Shown: positions 44,619 to 53,178 of the stretch, one piece after another
Position numbering within the stretch: position 1 is the stretch's first letter
Layout: each line of letters starts with the position of its first letter
NCBI RefSeq assembly: GCF_900445265.1
Contig: NZ_UFTA01000002.1
Coordinates: 372,001-436,000 of the forward strand
Direction of reading: 5' to 3'
Length of the DNA: 64,000 nucleotides
Origin: Anaerococcus octavius
GTDB lineage: Bacteria > Bacillota > Clostridia > Tissierellales > Peptoniphilaceae
The notes under the pieces: model-generated
What the model saw: only the letters and a program-made list of their open reading frames with translations
What the model was told of the DNA's origin: nothing
Database searches by the model: none
Program-made: the position numbers and the translations under genes

Positions 44619-46067
44619 ATGAATAGAATAATTTTCTTTAGTAAAGCGCCAAATCTTATAAATAGCAAAACTAGACTAGAAAAATTTTTAAATGAAAATG
44701 AACGCCTAGAATTAATGAGAAAGCTTATCAAACAAAATTATAAGTTAGTAGAAGATAAAAACTTTAGCTCGATAATTTATTATTATGGAGACCTTTCAAA
44801 TATTGCTTTCTTAGAAGGTCAAAAAACTCCTCAATCAGGTAATGATCTGGGAGAAAAAATGAAAAATGCAATATACAATGAACTAGATATTTATAGTAAG
44901 GTAGCACTTTTTGGATCAGATTTAGAAAATTTGAGTAAAAATCACATAGAAGAAGCATTTAAAAAACTTGATAACTTTGACATAGTAATAGCACCAAGTA
45001 AAGATGGTGGCTATGGTTTAGTAGCGATGAAAGAAAAAATAGATATTTTTACAAATATAAAGTATTCTACACCATTCGTTTTAGAAGATACTATAAAGCA
45101 AATAAATAAATTGAAAAAAACATACTATTTATTAGATCCGATAAGAGATATAGATACAATCTCTGATTTGATAATTGCTGAGTTTGATAATGATAATGTC
45201 ACAGAGCTCGGGCATGGTGAATATAATTTAAATTATAGATTAAATAATGAAGTAATTAGGATAAATTTAGCGTCTCAAATAGGCCTTGGTGAAAAACAAT
45301 TAAAATATGAATATGATGCCTTAAAAGTCTTAGAAAAATCAGGAGTAACTCCTAAACCCTATAAATTTTATGAGAAAGGTAAATTTTTACCAAAAAGTTT
45401 TATGACTATGGAGTATGTAGAGGGTAGACCTCTTAATTATAAAAGTGATATGGACATTGCTGCGAAGCTTTTAAGTTCTGTTCATAATTTAAGAGGAGAG
45501 TATGATAATTTCATATGCGCAAAAAAACCATTTCAATCTATGTTTGATGAATTTGTTTCTATGTTTAGCTATTATCAAGCTTATGAAAATAAGGACTTAG
45601 AAGTAGAAGCAAAAATTAATAAATTCCTAAATATTGCTAAATCCTCCGGCTTAGATGCTGAAATTAAAAAACCTTGTATCATAAATACGGAATTAAATAA
45701 TAGAAACTTTATTATAGGTAAACATCCGGTAATAATAGATTGGGAAAAACCCATTATAGGAGAGTGTGAGCAAGATTTAGCTCATTTTCTAGTACCTACA
45801 ACTACAAATTGGAAAACAGATACAATTTTAACTGAAGAAGAAATGTTATTATTTTTAAAAGTTTATGAACAGTATAGAAAAGTAGACTATGATAAGCTTT
45901 ATAAATATCTAATGTTTAACTCTCTTAGGGGGATAACTTGGTGTTCTATGGCCAAGGTTGAGTATGAAAAAGGCAGATTTTTAAGTAACGATGACACACT
46001 GGCTAAAATTAATAAGTTTTTAAGTTTAGAATTTTTAAATATGTTGGAAAAATTTTATAGGATATGA
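44619..46067 (+). CDS. Fusion: rSAM/selenodomain-associated transferase 1 (DUF2064) plus APH/choline kinase-like domain
   Basis: Two enzymes in one chain. Residues 1-185 match the DUF2064/TIGR04282 nucleotide-sugar transferase group: IIFFSKAPNLINSKTRL at the start, VALFGSDLENLSKNHIEEA, and IAPSKDGGYGLVAM. Residues about 195-460 match aminoglycoside phosphotransferase/choline kinase folds: ELGHGEYNLNYRLNNEVIR, a catalytic-loop-like NTELNNRNFI and metal site VIIDWEKPIIGECEQDLAHF. In this kinase loop the usual HxDxxxxN reads NTELNNRN, so the catalytic His/Asp are altered and activity is uncertain. Known: TIGR04282 proteins were proposed to work with the Sec radical SAM enzyme. First gene of a seven-gene operon; TTTAGGAGC ahead of ATG. 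Confidence 0.82.
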   Translation: MNRIIFFSKAPNLINSKTRLEKFLNENERLELMRKLIKQNYKLVEDKNFSSIIYYYGDLSNIAFLEGQKTPQSGNDLGEKMKNAIYNELDIYSKVALFGSDLENLSKNHIEEAFKKLDNFDIVIAPSKDGGYGLVAMKEKIDIFTNIKYSTPFVLEDTIKQINKLKKTYYLLDPIRDIDTISDLIIAEFDNDNVTELGHGEYNLNYRLNNEVIRINLASQIGLGEKQLKYEYDALKVLEKSGVTPKPYKFYEKGKFLPKSFMTMEYVEGRPLNYKSDMDIAAKLLSSVHNLRGEYDNFICAKKPFQSMFDEFVSMFSYYQAYENKDLEVEAKINKFLNIAKSSGLDAEIKKPCIINTELNNRNFIIGKHPVIIDWEKPIIGECEQDLAHFLVPTTTNWKTDTILTEEEMLLFLKVYEQYRKVDYDKLYKYLMFNSLRGITWCSMAKVEYEKGRFLSNDDTLAKINKFLSLEFLNMLEKFYRI

Positions 46068-46068
46068 T

Positions 46069-46512
46069 ATGGATAAAGAAAAATTAGAAGAACTTTCAAA
46101 AAAAGAATATAACTGCTCTCAAACTGTTTTTGCATATTTTGCTGATGATTTGGGCATGGACGAAGAACTGGCAATGAAAACAGCTACAGCTTTTGAAAGG
46201 GGCATGTTTAAGTCAGAAACTTGTGGATCTCTAACAGGAGCTTATATGGCACTAGGTTTAAAATATGGATCAACAGATTTTGAAAAAAAATTAAACTTAC
46301 AAGAAATGGTTCACAAACTAGATGCTGAGTTTGAGCAAAGAAACAAAAGTAAAAAATGTATAAAACTTTTAGGTGTGAATGTAAACACTGAAGAAGGAAT
46401 GAATGAGTCGCTAGAAAAAGATTTACTAGCAAGTGTTTGCGGTGTGTGCATAAGTTCAGCTATAGAAATCACAGAAAAAATTATGGAGGAATATGATGCA
46501 GATGAAAAATAA
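46069..46512 (+). CDS. C_GCxxG_C_C family redox protein
   Basis: Cys-rich helical protein of the PF09719-type family. Seen: 147 residues with CSQTVFAYF near residue 17, GMFKSETCGSLTGAYMALG near 45-63 (the GxCG part), Cys 99 in KKCIKLLG, and VCGVCISSAIEI near the end. The ordered cysteines suggest a bound cluster or redox-active pairs. Family members often sit next to selenium- or metal-related transporters and redox enzymes; the function is not established. It begins two bases after the fused transferase and overlaps the lipoprotein gene downstream by 20 bases. Confidence 0.85.
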   Translation: MDKEKLEELSKKEYNCSQTVFAYFADDLGMDEELAMKTATAFERGMFKSETCGSLTGAYMALGLKYGSTDFEKKLNLQEMVHKLDAEFEQRNKSKKCIKLLGVNVNTEEGMNESLEKDLLASVCGVCISSAIEITEKIMEEYDADEK

Positions 46513-47803
46513 ACTTTTAGCTAGTTTACTATGCTTAGGGCTTTTAACAGGATGTGGCAATAATACCAATGAGCAAGAGGCTAGTCAAAAAGCACCATTT
46601 GAAACCAGCCAAGAAGAAGTAAAGGAAGAAAGAGAAGAAAATAAAGAAGTAGCAGAAACAAGCGATGTTATAAGTGAAGTAAACTTTGATGAAATAGCTA
46701 AAAAAGCAGAAGGAACATCTGTAAACTTATATGGATGGGGTGGGGATGATAAGCGTAACCAATGGTTAGATGATTATATAATTCCTAAAATGAAAGAAGA
46801 TTATGATATTGATGTAAATCGTGTAGGCATGGATATCGAGGAAATCTTAAACCTTATGGTAGCTGAAAAAGATTCTGAAGATGGTGATGTAGATGTAGTT
46901 TGGATAAATGGAGAAAACTTTGAAAATGCCAAAAATAATGGCTTACTTTATGGTCCAATAACTCAAGTACTACCAAACTTTAACGACTATGTAGACGGGG
47001 AAGATGAAGGAATTAAATATGACTTTGGTGAACCAGTAGAAAATATCGAAGCACCATACGGGGGAGCTCAATTTGTATTTATGTATGATAGTTCAAAAAT
47101 TGATAATCCACCTAAAAATGCCGAAGAACTATTAGAATTAGCAAAAGCAAATCCCGGTAAAATAACTTATGCATCTCTACCAGACTTTACAGGCTCAGCT
47201 TTTATTAGAAATATTATTTCTGATATTCAAGGCTACGAAGACTTCATGAATAAAGATTTAACAAAAGAAGAACTAAAAGAAATGTTAAAACCAACTATTG
47301 ACTACCTAAATGAATTAAAACCATACCTATGGAATGAAGGACAATCTTACCCAGCAGATAACCCAACTTTAACAAACATGTTTGCAGATGGGGAAGTAAT
47401 CATGGCTATGAGCTATAACCCAAATGCAGCATCAACAGGTGTGGTTGATGGACAATTTAATGAAAATGTAAGAACAGCAGTATTTGATAAGGGAACAATT
47501 GCAAATACACACTTTTTAGCTATAAGTAAAGGTTCTTCAAATAAAGATGCGGCTACTGTCCTTATCAATTTAATCTTATCACCAGAGGCGCAAATATCAA
47601 AAGCAGATCCAGAAGTCTTAGGGGATCTCCCAATCATTGACTATGATAAATTAACTGATGAGCAAAAGAAAATGTATGATGAGATTCCATCTGGAGAATA
47701 CACTCTTTCTACAAAAGAATTAGAAGAACATAGAATCCCAGAGATGCCAGCAAATATTGTACCACTCATAGAAGAAATATGGGAAGAAGAAGTACTAAAC
47801 TAG
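46493..47803 (+). CDS. YnjB-like ABC transporter substrate-binding lipoprotein
   Basis: Extracytoplasmic binding protein of a YnjBCD-type importer. Seen: lipobox LLTGCG (Cys 21 from ATG 46493), an acidic linker to about residue 60, then the type II solute-binding fold with NLYGWGGDDKRNQWLDDYI, VDVVWINGENFENAKNNGLL, YGGAQFVFMYDSSKI, ITYASLPDFTGSAFIRNII and GEVIMAMSYNPNAA. These blocks follow the E. coli YnjB pattern (WGG...W.....WINGENF...GLLYGPF...FVFIYDS...PDFTGSAFIR). The ligand is unknown in the family. GGAGGA in the C_GCxxG gene serves as ribosome site. The start lies inside the preceding gene. Confidence 0.87.
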   Translation: MMQMKNKLLASLLCLGLLTGCGNNTNEQEASQKAPFETSQEEVKEEREENKEVAETSDVISEVNFDEIAKKAEGTSVNLYGWGGDDKRNQWLDDYIIPKMKEDYDIDVNRVGMDIEEILNLMVAEKDSEDGDVDVVWINGENFENAKNNGLLYGPITQVLPNFNDYVDGEDEGIKYDFGEPVENIEAPYGGAQFVFMYDSSKIDNPPKNAEELLELAKANPGKITYASLPDFTGSAFIRNIISDIQGYEDFMNKDLTKEELKEMLKPTIDYLNELKPYLWNEGQSYPADNPTLTNMFADGEVIMAMSYNPNAASTGVVDGQFNENVRTAVFDKGTIANTHFLAISKGSSNKDAATVLINLILSPEAQISKADPEVLGDLPIIDYDKLTDEQKKMYDEIPSGEYTLSTKELEEHRIPEMPANIVPLIEEIWEEEVLN

Positions 47804-48636
47804 AAAATTTACTAAGCTGTACAGGATTAATGCTTATTTTACTATTAATCCTAATTGGCTTTAGTAAATCATTATTAATTAGTTTTGGACTTTTTAAAGA
47901 AGTAGGGCTTGATAGTTTTACCTTTGACTTTTACAAGGAAGTTCTAAATGATAAGACTTTTATATCAAGCCTTATTTTTTCTTTGAAAATTTCAGTTATT
48001 TCTAGTATTTTAGCAGTTATAATTGGCATTTTTTTATCTTATGGAATATTTAATAGCAAAATTTACGATATTTATTTAAAGATTCCAGTAATACTACCTC
48101 ATATTATTATGGCGATTTTACTAGTAAATATCTTTTCTCAAACAGGAGTTATTGCTAGAGTTTTTTATAAATTAAACCTTGTAGATGATTCACACTCATT
48201 TGTTCAGTTTTTTTATAATAAAAGTGCAGTGGGAGTTATTTTGACCTATGCTATAAAGGGTGGTGCTTATGCTGGTATGGTTTTTTTAGGAATTTATAGG
48301 AATATAGGCTCAAATCAATTAGCTGCTGCAAAAAATTTAGGAGCAAGCGATTGGCAAGAATTTTATTATATAATATTTCCATTTATAAAAAAAGAAACTA
48401 TTGCAACATTTATCATTTTATTTAATTTTTCGATTAGTTCCTATGAAGTTCCACTACTAATTGGTCCTACAAGTCCAAGGACTCTTGCTGCAAAATCCTA
48501 TATAGAATTTACAAAAAATAGCTTTTCTTATAAGCCAAAAGCTCTGGTAATAAATATATTTTTAAGTTTAATTGGCATAGTTTCCCTAATAATTTTGTAC
48601 TTAGCAGAGGATAAAAATTATGAAAAAGATTTCTAA
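47779..48636 (+). CDS. ABC transporter permease, YnjC-like first subunit
   Basis: Membrane subunit of the YnjBCD-like importer. Seen: 285 residues, six hydrophobic segments, and the EAA-type loop near residue 185, AAAKNLGASDWQEFYYIIFP, which docks onto the ATPase. YnjC of E. coli is one fused permease; here it is split into two proteins (see next gene). Start lies 25 bases inside the lipoprotein gene. Confidence 0.86.
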   Translation: MGRRSTKLENLLSCTGLMLILLLILIGFSKSLLISFGLFKEVGLDSFTFDFYKEVLNDKTFISSLIFSLKISVISSILAVIIGIFLSYGIFNSKIYDIYLKIPVILPHIIMAILLVNIFSQTGVIARVFYKLNLVDDSHSFVQFFYNKSAVGVILTYAIKGGAYAGMVFLGIYRNIGSNQLAAAKNLGASDWQEFYYIIFPFIKKETIATFIILFNFSISSYEVPLLIGPTSPRTLAAKSYIEFTKNSFSYKPKALVINIFLSLIGIVSLIILYLAEDKNYEKDF

Positions 48637-49408
48637 ATTTATTTTATATATTTATATAGTTCTTTTAATTTTTGCAGGAATAGACCTAATATTTACAAGC
48701 TTTAGGCAAAATTATCCATGGCCAAACTTAATTTTAGCAAACTATTCATTGCGTTCTTATAATTATTTATTAAAAGACAAGAAATTTATGGTAGGTCTAT
48801 TTAATTCACTATCAATAGGCTTATGTTCAAGTTTGCTTTCTCTTATAATGTCGATACCTCTTGCGAAAAAATTATATTATAAGCAGAAAGCTTTTAAAAT
48901 GATTAGTTTTGTGATATTTTTACCATTTTTAATTGGTGCAACCAGTATTGGCCTAGGCTTGCAATTATTTTTTAAACAAATGGGATTTGCGGGGTCAAAG
49001 ATTTTGATTATCATATGCCAATGCCTACTTATAATCCCCTATGAAGTAAGAATTATAAGACCTGCATATAGTTTTTTAGGAGATAATATAATTTATGCTG
49101 GAAAAATGCTTGGTGCCAGTGATAGTAATATTAGAAAAGAAATAATATTTCCAATACTTGCACCCTTTATAAAAACTGCGTTGATTATGGGTTTTATCCT
49201 ATCGATTAGCGATTACTATTTAACACTAGTCTTAGGGTCAGGTCTTGTAGAGACATTTATGACTGTAGCGTTTCCTTTTTTTGTATCAAGAGATAGAGCA
49301 ATTTCCTCAACTATTAGTATATTATTTCTACTAATCAATATTATCTTTATAATAATAGTAGAAATTATATTTAGATTGATTTTTAGGAGCAAAAAATGGA
49401 CCTTATAA
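48620..49408 (+). CDS. ABC transporter permease, second subunit
   Basis: Second membrane subunit of the same importer. Seen: 262 residues, six hydrophobic segments, and an EAA-type loop, YAGKMLGASDSNIRKEIIFP, near residue 155. Overlaps its neighbours by 17 and 13 bases, so the proteins are made together. The two permeases are related to each other in the EAA loop and in overall layout, consistent with a heterodimer. Confidence 0.87.
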   Translation: MKKISKFILYIYIVLLIFAGIDLIFTSFRQNYPWPNLILANYSLRSYNYLLKDKKFMVGLFNSLSIGLCSSLLSLIMSIPLAKKLYYKQKAFKMISFVIFLPFLIGATSIGLGLQLFFKQMGFAGSKILIIICQCLLIIPYEVRIIRPAYSFLGDNIIYAGKMLGASDSNIRKEIIFPILAPFIKTALIMGFILSISDYYLTLVLGSGLVETFMTVAFPFFVSRDRAISSTISILFLLINIIFIIIVEIIFRLIFRSKKWTL

Positions 49409-50316
49409 GTGCAAAAAACATAAGCAAATCATATAAAACAAAAAAAATTTTAGATAATATAAGTTTTGATATAGGATCTGGGCAAGTTTTATCAATAGTT
49501 GGTAATAGCGGTTCAGGAAAAAGTACTTTATTAAAAATATTATCAGGAATAATAGATGACTTTGACGGAAATATTTATCTAAATGACAAAAATATAACAA
49601 AGGTTGATATGAAAGAGCGAAAGTTTATACTTATGTTTCAAGATGATGAATTATTTCCTCATATGACTATTTTTGATAATATAGCTTTTGGCCTAAAAAT
49701 TAATAGATTGGATAAAGGTTATATAAGTAAAGAAGTAGAAAAATATTTAGAATTAGTAGGCTTATATGATCATAAAAATAAATACCCATCCCAGTTATCT
49801 GGTGGGGAAAAGCAAAGGGTATCTTTAGCTAGAAGTCTGATTGTAAAACCTAAAATGCTTTTACTAGATGAACCATTTACAGCTCTAGATCAAACTTTAA
49901 GAGAAAATCTTAGAAATGAAACTTTTAAAATCATAAAAGAGCAAAATATCCCAACTTTATTTGTAAGCCACGATATAAATGAAGCAGTGGAAGTAGCTGA
50001 TAAGCTTGCAATCTTATCAAATGGTAAATTTTTAGCCTATGATAATCCAAGAAAAATTTTTGAAAATCCAAAAAATATTGAAGCAGCAAAATTTATTTTC
50101 AAGGATAATATTATAGAAAATAAGCTTATTAAAAAGTCTGATGTGGAGATACTTGAAGGAGAAGGTTATATTATAGTTGATAAAGTTTACAAGGGAGATT
50201 ATTTTACCTATACTTTAAGCGGCAATTACAAACTGTTAGTAGACAGTCCAAAAGAGTTTTTTGTAAATGATAATGTTGGAGTACAGATAAATAGTATTAT
50301 TGAATTGGAGGAGTAA
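49396..50316 (+). CDS. ABC transporter ATP-binding protein (YnjD-like)
   Basis: ATPase of the importer. Seen: Walker A IVGNSGSGKSTLLKILSG near residues 35-52, signature LSGGEKQRVSLARSL, Walker B MLLLDEPFTALDQ, switch His in FVSHDINEA; 306 residues, with about 70 residues beyond the core that resemble a small regulatory C-terminal domain. The pattern (LDQTLRENLRNE) is that of polyamine/sulfate/iron importers, the same class as YnjD. Overlaps the second permease by 13 bases and the next gene by one base. Confidence 0.92.
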   Translation: MDLISAKNISKSYKTKKILDNISFDIGSGQVLSIVGNSGSGKSTLLKILSGIIDDFDGNIYLNDKNITKVDMKERKFILMFQDDELFPHMTIFDNIAFGLKINRLDKGYISKEVEKYLELVGLYDHKNKYPSQLSGGEKQRVSLARSLIVKPKMLLLDEPFTALDQTLRENLRNETFKIIKEQNIPTLFVSHDINEAVEVADKLAILSNGKFLAYDNPRKIFENPKNIEAAKFIFKDNIIENKLIKKSDVEILEGEGYIIVDKVYKGDYFTYTLSGNYKLLVDSPKEFFVNDNVGVQINSIIELEE

Positions 50317-51137
50317 TGAAAAAAGTAATAATAGATACTGATTGTACTATAGATGTTAAAGGGTGTGACCTAGATGATGCTTTTGCAATTCTTTTTTTGA
50401 TTGCCCATCCAGATATAGAAATAAAACTAATTACAACTACATTTGGTAATAATAACGAAGATGTAACCTATAAGGCTACAAGACGTATGCTAGATGATTT
50501 AAATATAAATATTCCACTAATAAAAGGCGGCTTATATACAAATGATGCAGGTGAGGCTATAAGAAATGAAGTAGAAAAAAACAACGATATAATTATTCTT
50601 TCTTTAGGCTCAACTACAAACACTCAAAAAGCATTAGCTCTTGGCATGGATGCTAAAAAAGTAAAATCATTTGTAGCTATGGGTGGTATCACAGATAAGC
50701 TACGCTTTAACAAAAAAATAATGAGTGAACTAAATTTAAGTATTGATTATTTATCAACTATTTATTGCCTATCTAGACTAGATAACATCCATATAATAAC
50801 TGGAAATAATTGTATGAAGCATAAATATCAATTGCCAGCTAATCCTTACTATAAAAGTAATTTTATGAATTATTTAAAGCCATCTTTAAAAAGAGTTACA
50901 GAAGAATTTATGGATGAATTTGGAGAAAATGAACTAGTGGTATGGGATGCTTTGGCAGCTTTATATATTACAAATCCAGAATTTTTTTCACATAGGTATA
51001 AAAATATAAGCTTAGACGAACATTTATTAAATGGATACTTGATAGATGGAGATGATAAAAAAGTAAATCTGCCTGAAATCAAAGAAAATATAAACGCTAT
51101 GGAGTATATAGTAAATGTAATCGAAAAAAATAATTAA
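50316..51137 (+). CDS. Nucleoside hydrolase family protein
   Basis: Ribonucleoside N-glycosidase fold; splits base from ribose. Seen: N-terminal IIDTDCTIDVKGCDLDDAFA, where the DTD of the usual DTDxGxDD motif is present but followed by a longer stretch before LDD; TTTFGNNNEDVTYKATRRML; IILSLGSTTNTQKAL; and C-terminal VVWDALAALYITNPEFF, with the metal-binding Asp. The family needs four Asp around calcium; all four candidate Asp are present, but the opening loop is altered. It overlaps the ATPase by one base, so it belongs to the importer operon. A role in stripping adenine from an adenosyl product is a reasonable guess. Confidence 0.83.
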   Translation: MKKVIIDTDCTIDVKGCDLDDAFAILFLIAHPDIEIKLITTTFGNNNEDVTYKATRRMLDDLNINIPLIKGGLYTNDAGEAIRNEVEKNNDIIILSLGSTTNTQKALALGMDAKKVKSFVAMGGITDKLRFNKKIMSELNLSIDYLSTIYCLSRLDNIHIITGNNCMKHKYQLPANPYYKSNFMNYLKPSLKRVTEEFMDEFGENELVVWDALAALYITNPEFFSHRYKNISLDEHLLNGYLIDGDDKKVNLPEIKENINAMEYIVNVIEKNN

Positions 51138-51140
51138 AAA

Positions 51141-51168
51141 AAGACGAGCAAAGTTCTGCTCGTCTTCT
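51141..51168. terminator. Bidirectional terminator between the two convergent selenodomain operons
   Basis: AAGACGAGC at 51141-51149, loop AAAGTTCT, GCTCGTCTT at 51158-51166, with A-run and T-rich flank. Placed between the end of the plus-strand importer operon and the end of the minus-strand operon. Confidence 0.9.
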
Positions 51169-51820
51169 ATATATTCTTGTAAATCTCAGCAATTTTTTCT
51201 ACATTATAACCATTCCTATACATTTTTTGTAAAAATTTCATCATAATACCAGTCTTAAATTCTTTGTTTGTAAATTTTCTTGATGAAGAATATATAGGAT
51301 AATCTAGTTGTTTTATTTTATATCCAGCTTCTTTTAAATCTAAGGATAATTGATAATCTTCCATAAGGGCTATATTTTTGTAGCCACCTATTTTTTCAAA
51401 AATATCCTTTTTTATAAATATGCCTTGATCTCCAAAGGCTATGTGTTTAGTCTTAACTCTTAAATTTGAAAAAAATTCAATAAAATCTAGCTTTTGATTA
51501 GTTGGTGTAAAATTTATAGTAAAGCAACCGACATCAAGATTTGAATTTTCTATTAAATTTATACAGTCACTTCCTATAATGCTATCACAATGAAGGAAAA
51601 ATAAATAATCACCTCTAGCATACTTAGCAGCAGCATTCATTTGTCTAGACCTATATTTTGTTTCTTGAATTTTGGGATAAGAGATCATATCATAGGTCCC
51701 ATCTGTGCTAAAACCGTCAGTAAATATTATATCAAAATCTCCTTTTATTTTTGATAAAACATCTTCGATTTTTTTTATATTTTCTTTTTCATTATAAGTT
51801 GGAATTATTATTGTTACCAT
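51167..51820 (-). CDS. rSAM/selenodomain-associated transferase 2 (GT2 family)
   Basis: Family 2 glycosyltransferase-fold protein of the TIGR04283 group. Seen: VTIIIPTYNEKENIKKIEDVL at the start; IIFTDGFSTDGTYDMIS (the DGxSxDGT of GT2); SRQMNAAAKYARGDYLFFLHCDS with the QMN and HxDS signature of this group; and GGYKNIALMEDYQLSLDLKE. The start overlaps the VTT protein gene by 29 bases; last gene of a seven-gene minus operon. Known: TIGR04283 was proposed to act with TIGR04282 and the Sec radical SAM protein TIGR04167. Confidence 0.87.
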   Translation of the reverse strand: MVTIIIPTYNEKENIKKIEDVLSKIKGDFDIIFTDGFSTDGTYDMISYPKIQETKYRSRQMNAAAKYARGDYLFFLHCDSIIGSDCINLIENSNLDVGCFTINFTPTNQKLDFIEFFSNLRVKTKHIAFGDQGIFIKKDIFEKIGGYKNIALMEDYQLSLDLKEAGYKIKQLDYPIYSSSRKFTNKEFKTGIMMKFLQKMYRNGYNVEKIAEIYKNI

Positions 51821-52463
51821 TTATTTTCTCAATTAAAATTTTCAATAATAACGTTACAACTGTAAAAGCAAGTAATAAGATTAAAGATTTTTTAAATTCT
51901 GGACTAGTTACATCACCTATATTTGTGCCTACATTTAGATAAATAAGCATGCCAGGAATTACTCCAAAAAAAGTTGCCATTAGATATGGGAAAAATTGTA
52001 TTTCTGTAAGCCCTGCTAGGTAATTTTCTAAGATATAGGGAATAGCCGGTATAAGTCTAGTTATAAAAAATGTTGATATTAGTTTTTTCTGATCTTTAGT
52101 ATAGATTATATTAAAGTATTTTGGACCTATTTTTTCTTTTAATTGTTTATATACCTTATCTTTTGCAAATCTATTGGAAATTAAATACATAAGGGAAGTA
52201 TTTGTTAAAACAGCTATCATAGTTAAAAAAAATCCCTTGCAAAAACCAAAAAGTGTTCCAGCTATAACAACTATGCTTAAGGCTGGTACAAATAGGGCAG
52301 GAAGTATAGTAAATGCTAGTATATAGCCGATAGGAGCTAGATAACCCATAGCTTCTATTTTAGCTTGAAGAGTATTAATATTTATGGATTTATTTAACCA
52401 TACTATAAAAGCTATCGCAATGATAGCTTTTATAATATTATAAACTTGTTTTGTGTTTTTCAT
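51792..52463 (-). CDS. TVP38/TMEM64 family (VTT domain) membrane protein, copy 2
   Basis: Polytopic membrane protein of the DedA-like VTT family. Seen: about six hydrophobic segments; PALFVPALSIVVIAGTLFGF near residue 55; RFAKDKVYKQLKEKIG; and TRLIPAIPYILENYLAGLT (the conserved RxxPxxPxxxxNYxxGLT element). Function in bacteria unknown; family members act as lipid scramblases or transport selenite or metals in some cases. ATG 52463 with AGGA upstream; an in-frame upstream Met lies inside the neighbouring gene. Overlaps both neighbours. Confidence 0.87.
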   Translation of the reverse strand: MKNTKQVYNIIKAIIAIAFIVWLNKSININTLQAKIEAMGYLAPIGYILAFTILPALFVPALSIVVIAGTLFGFCKGFFLTMIAVLTNTSLMYLISNRFAKDKVYKQLKEKIGPKYFNIIYTKDQKKLISTFFITRLIPAIPYILENYLAGLTEIQFFPYLMATFFGVIPGMLIYLNVGTNIGDVTSPEFKKSLILLLAFTVVTLLLKILIEKINGNNNNSNL

Positions 52464-53169
52464 TGTATCTTTTCCTAAAGAAGGCAATAGCAACTGCAAG
52501 AATAGATATAATTATGACAAACATAAACACTCCACGCACTCCACCGTCGAGTTCTCCGCCTGTGTAGGAATATACGATAGTTGCTGGTAATTGTCCTAGT
52601 CCTGTAGCTAGGAAAAATCCCCAAAAGTCCATTGAGGTTAGACCAGCAGCATAGCTAACAACATCAAAAGAAATGAATGGTAAGAGTCTTGCTATTAGAA
52701 TAGTGTGATTACCATATCTTGCAAAAAAGTCTTCTATATTTTCAAGAGCACCTTTACTAGAAAGCTTAATTACGGCATCACGGCCTAAAGATCTTGCTAT
52801 AAAAAAGCATAGGGCTGCACCAACCATAGCAGAAGACCAGGAAAGGATAGCTCCTTTGACCCATCCAAATATAGCTGCATTGGCAAGAGTAATTAAAACT
52901 GCAGGGATTGGTGCGACAATAGATTGTAATATCATTAGTAAAAATGAAATAACTGCTGCTTTTTTACCAAAACCTCTAATATACTCGATTACACCATTTA
53001 ATCCACCAGTACTTATAGCTCTTACCGCATTACTAATACCATTTCTAAATGACGGTATCAGGAAATATGCTAGTATAAGTATAGCAAGCGGAATTAGAAC
53101 TGCTAGCTTAGAAGATTTTTCTAGTCTTTCTTCTTTAGGATCTGTGTTTTCTAAATGATTTGTCGGCAT
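52438..53169 (-). CDS. TVP38/TMEM64 family (VTT domain) membrane protein, copy 1
   Basis: Second VTT protein in tandem. Seen: 243 residues; PIPAVLITLANAAIFGWVKG near residue 85; FFIARSLGRDAVIKLSSKG; and LIARLLPFISFDVVSYAAGLT, the family's key motif. It diverges from copy 2 (about one third alike by eye), so it is not a recent duplication. A hydrophilic N-terminus of 24 residues precedes the first helix. It starts 10 bases after the stop of the rhodanese lipoprotein gene. Confidence 0.87.
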   Translation of the reverse strand: MPTNHLENTDPKEERLEKSSKLAVLIPLAILILAYFLIPSFRNGISNAVRAISTGGLNGVIEYIRGFGKKAAVISFLLMILQSIVAPIPAVLITLANAAIFGWVKGAILSWSSAMVGAALCFFIARSLGRDAVIKLSSKGALENIEDFFARYGNHTILIARLLPFISFDVVSYAAGLTSMDFWGFFLATGLGQLPATIVYSYTGGELDGGVRGVFMFVIIISILAVAIAFFRKRYNEKHKTSL

Positions 53170-53178
53170 AATTTATCC

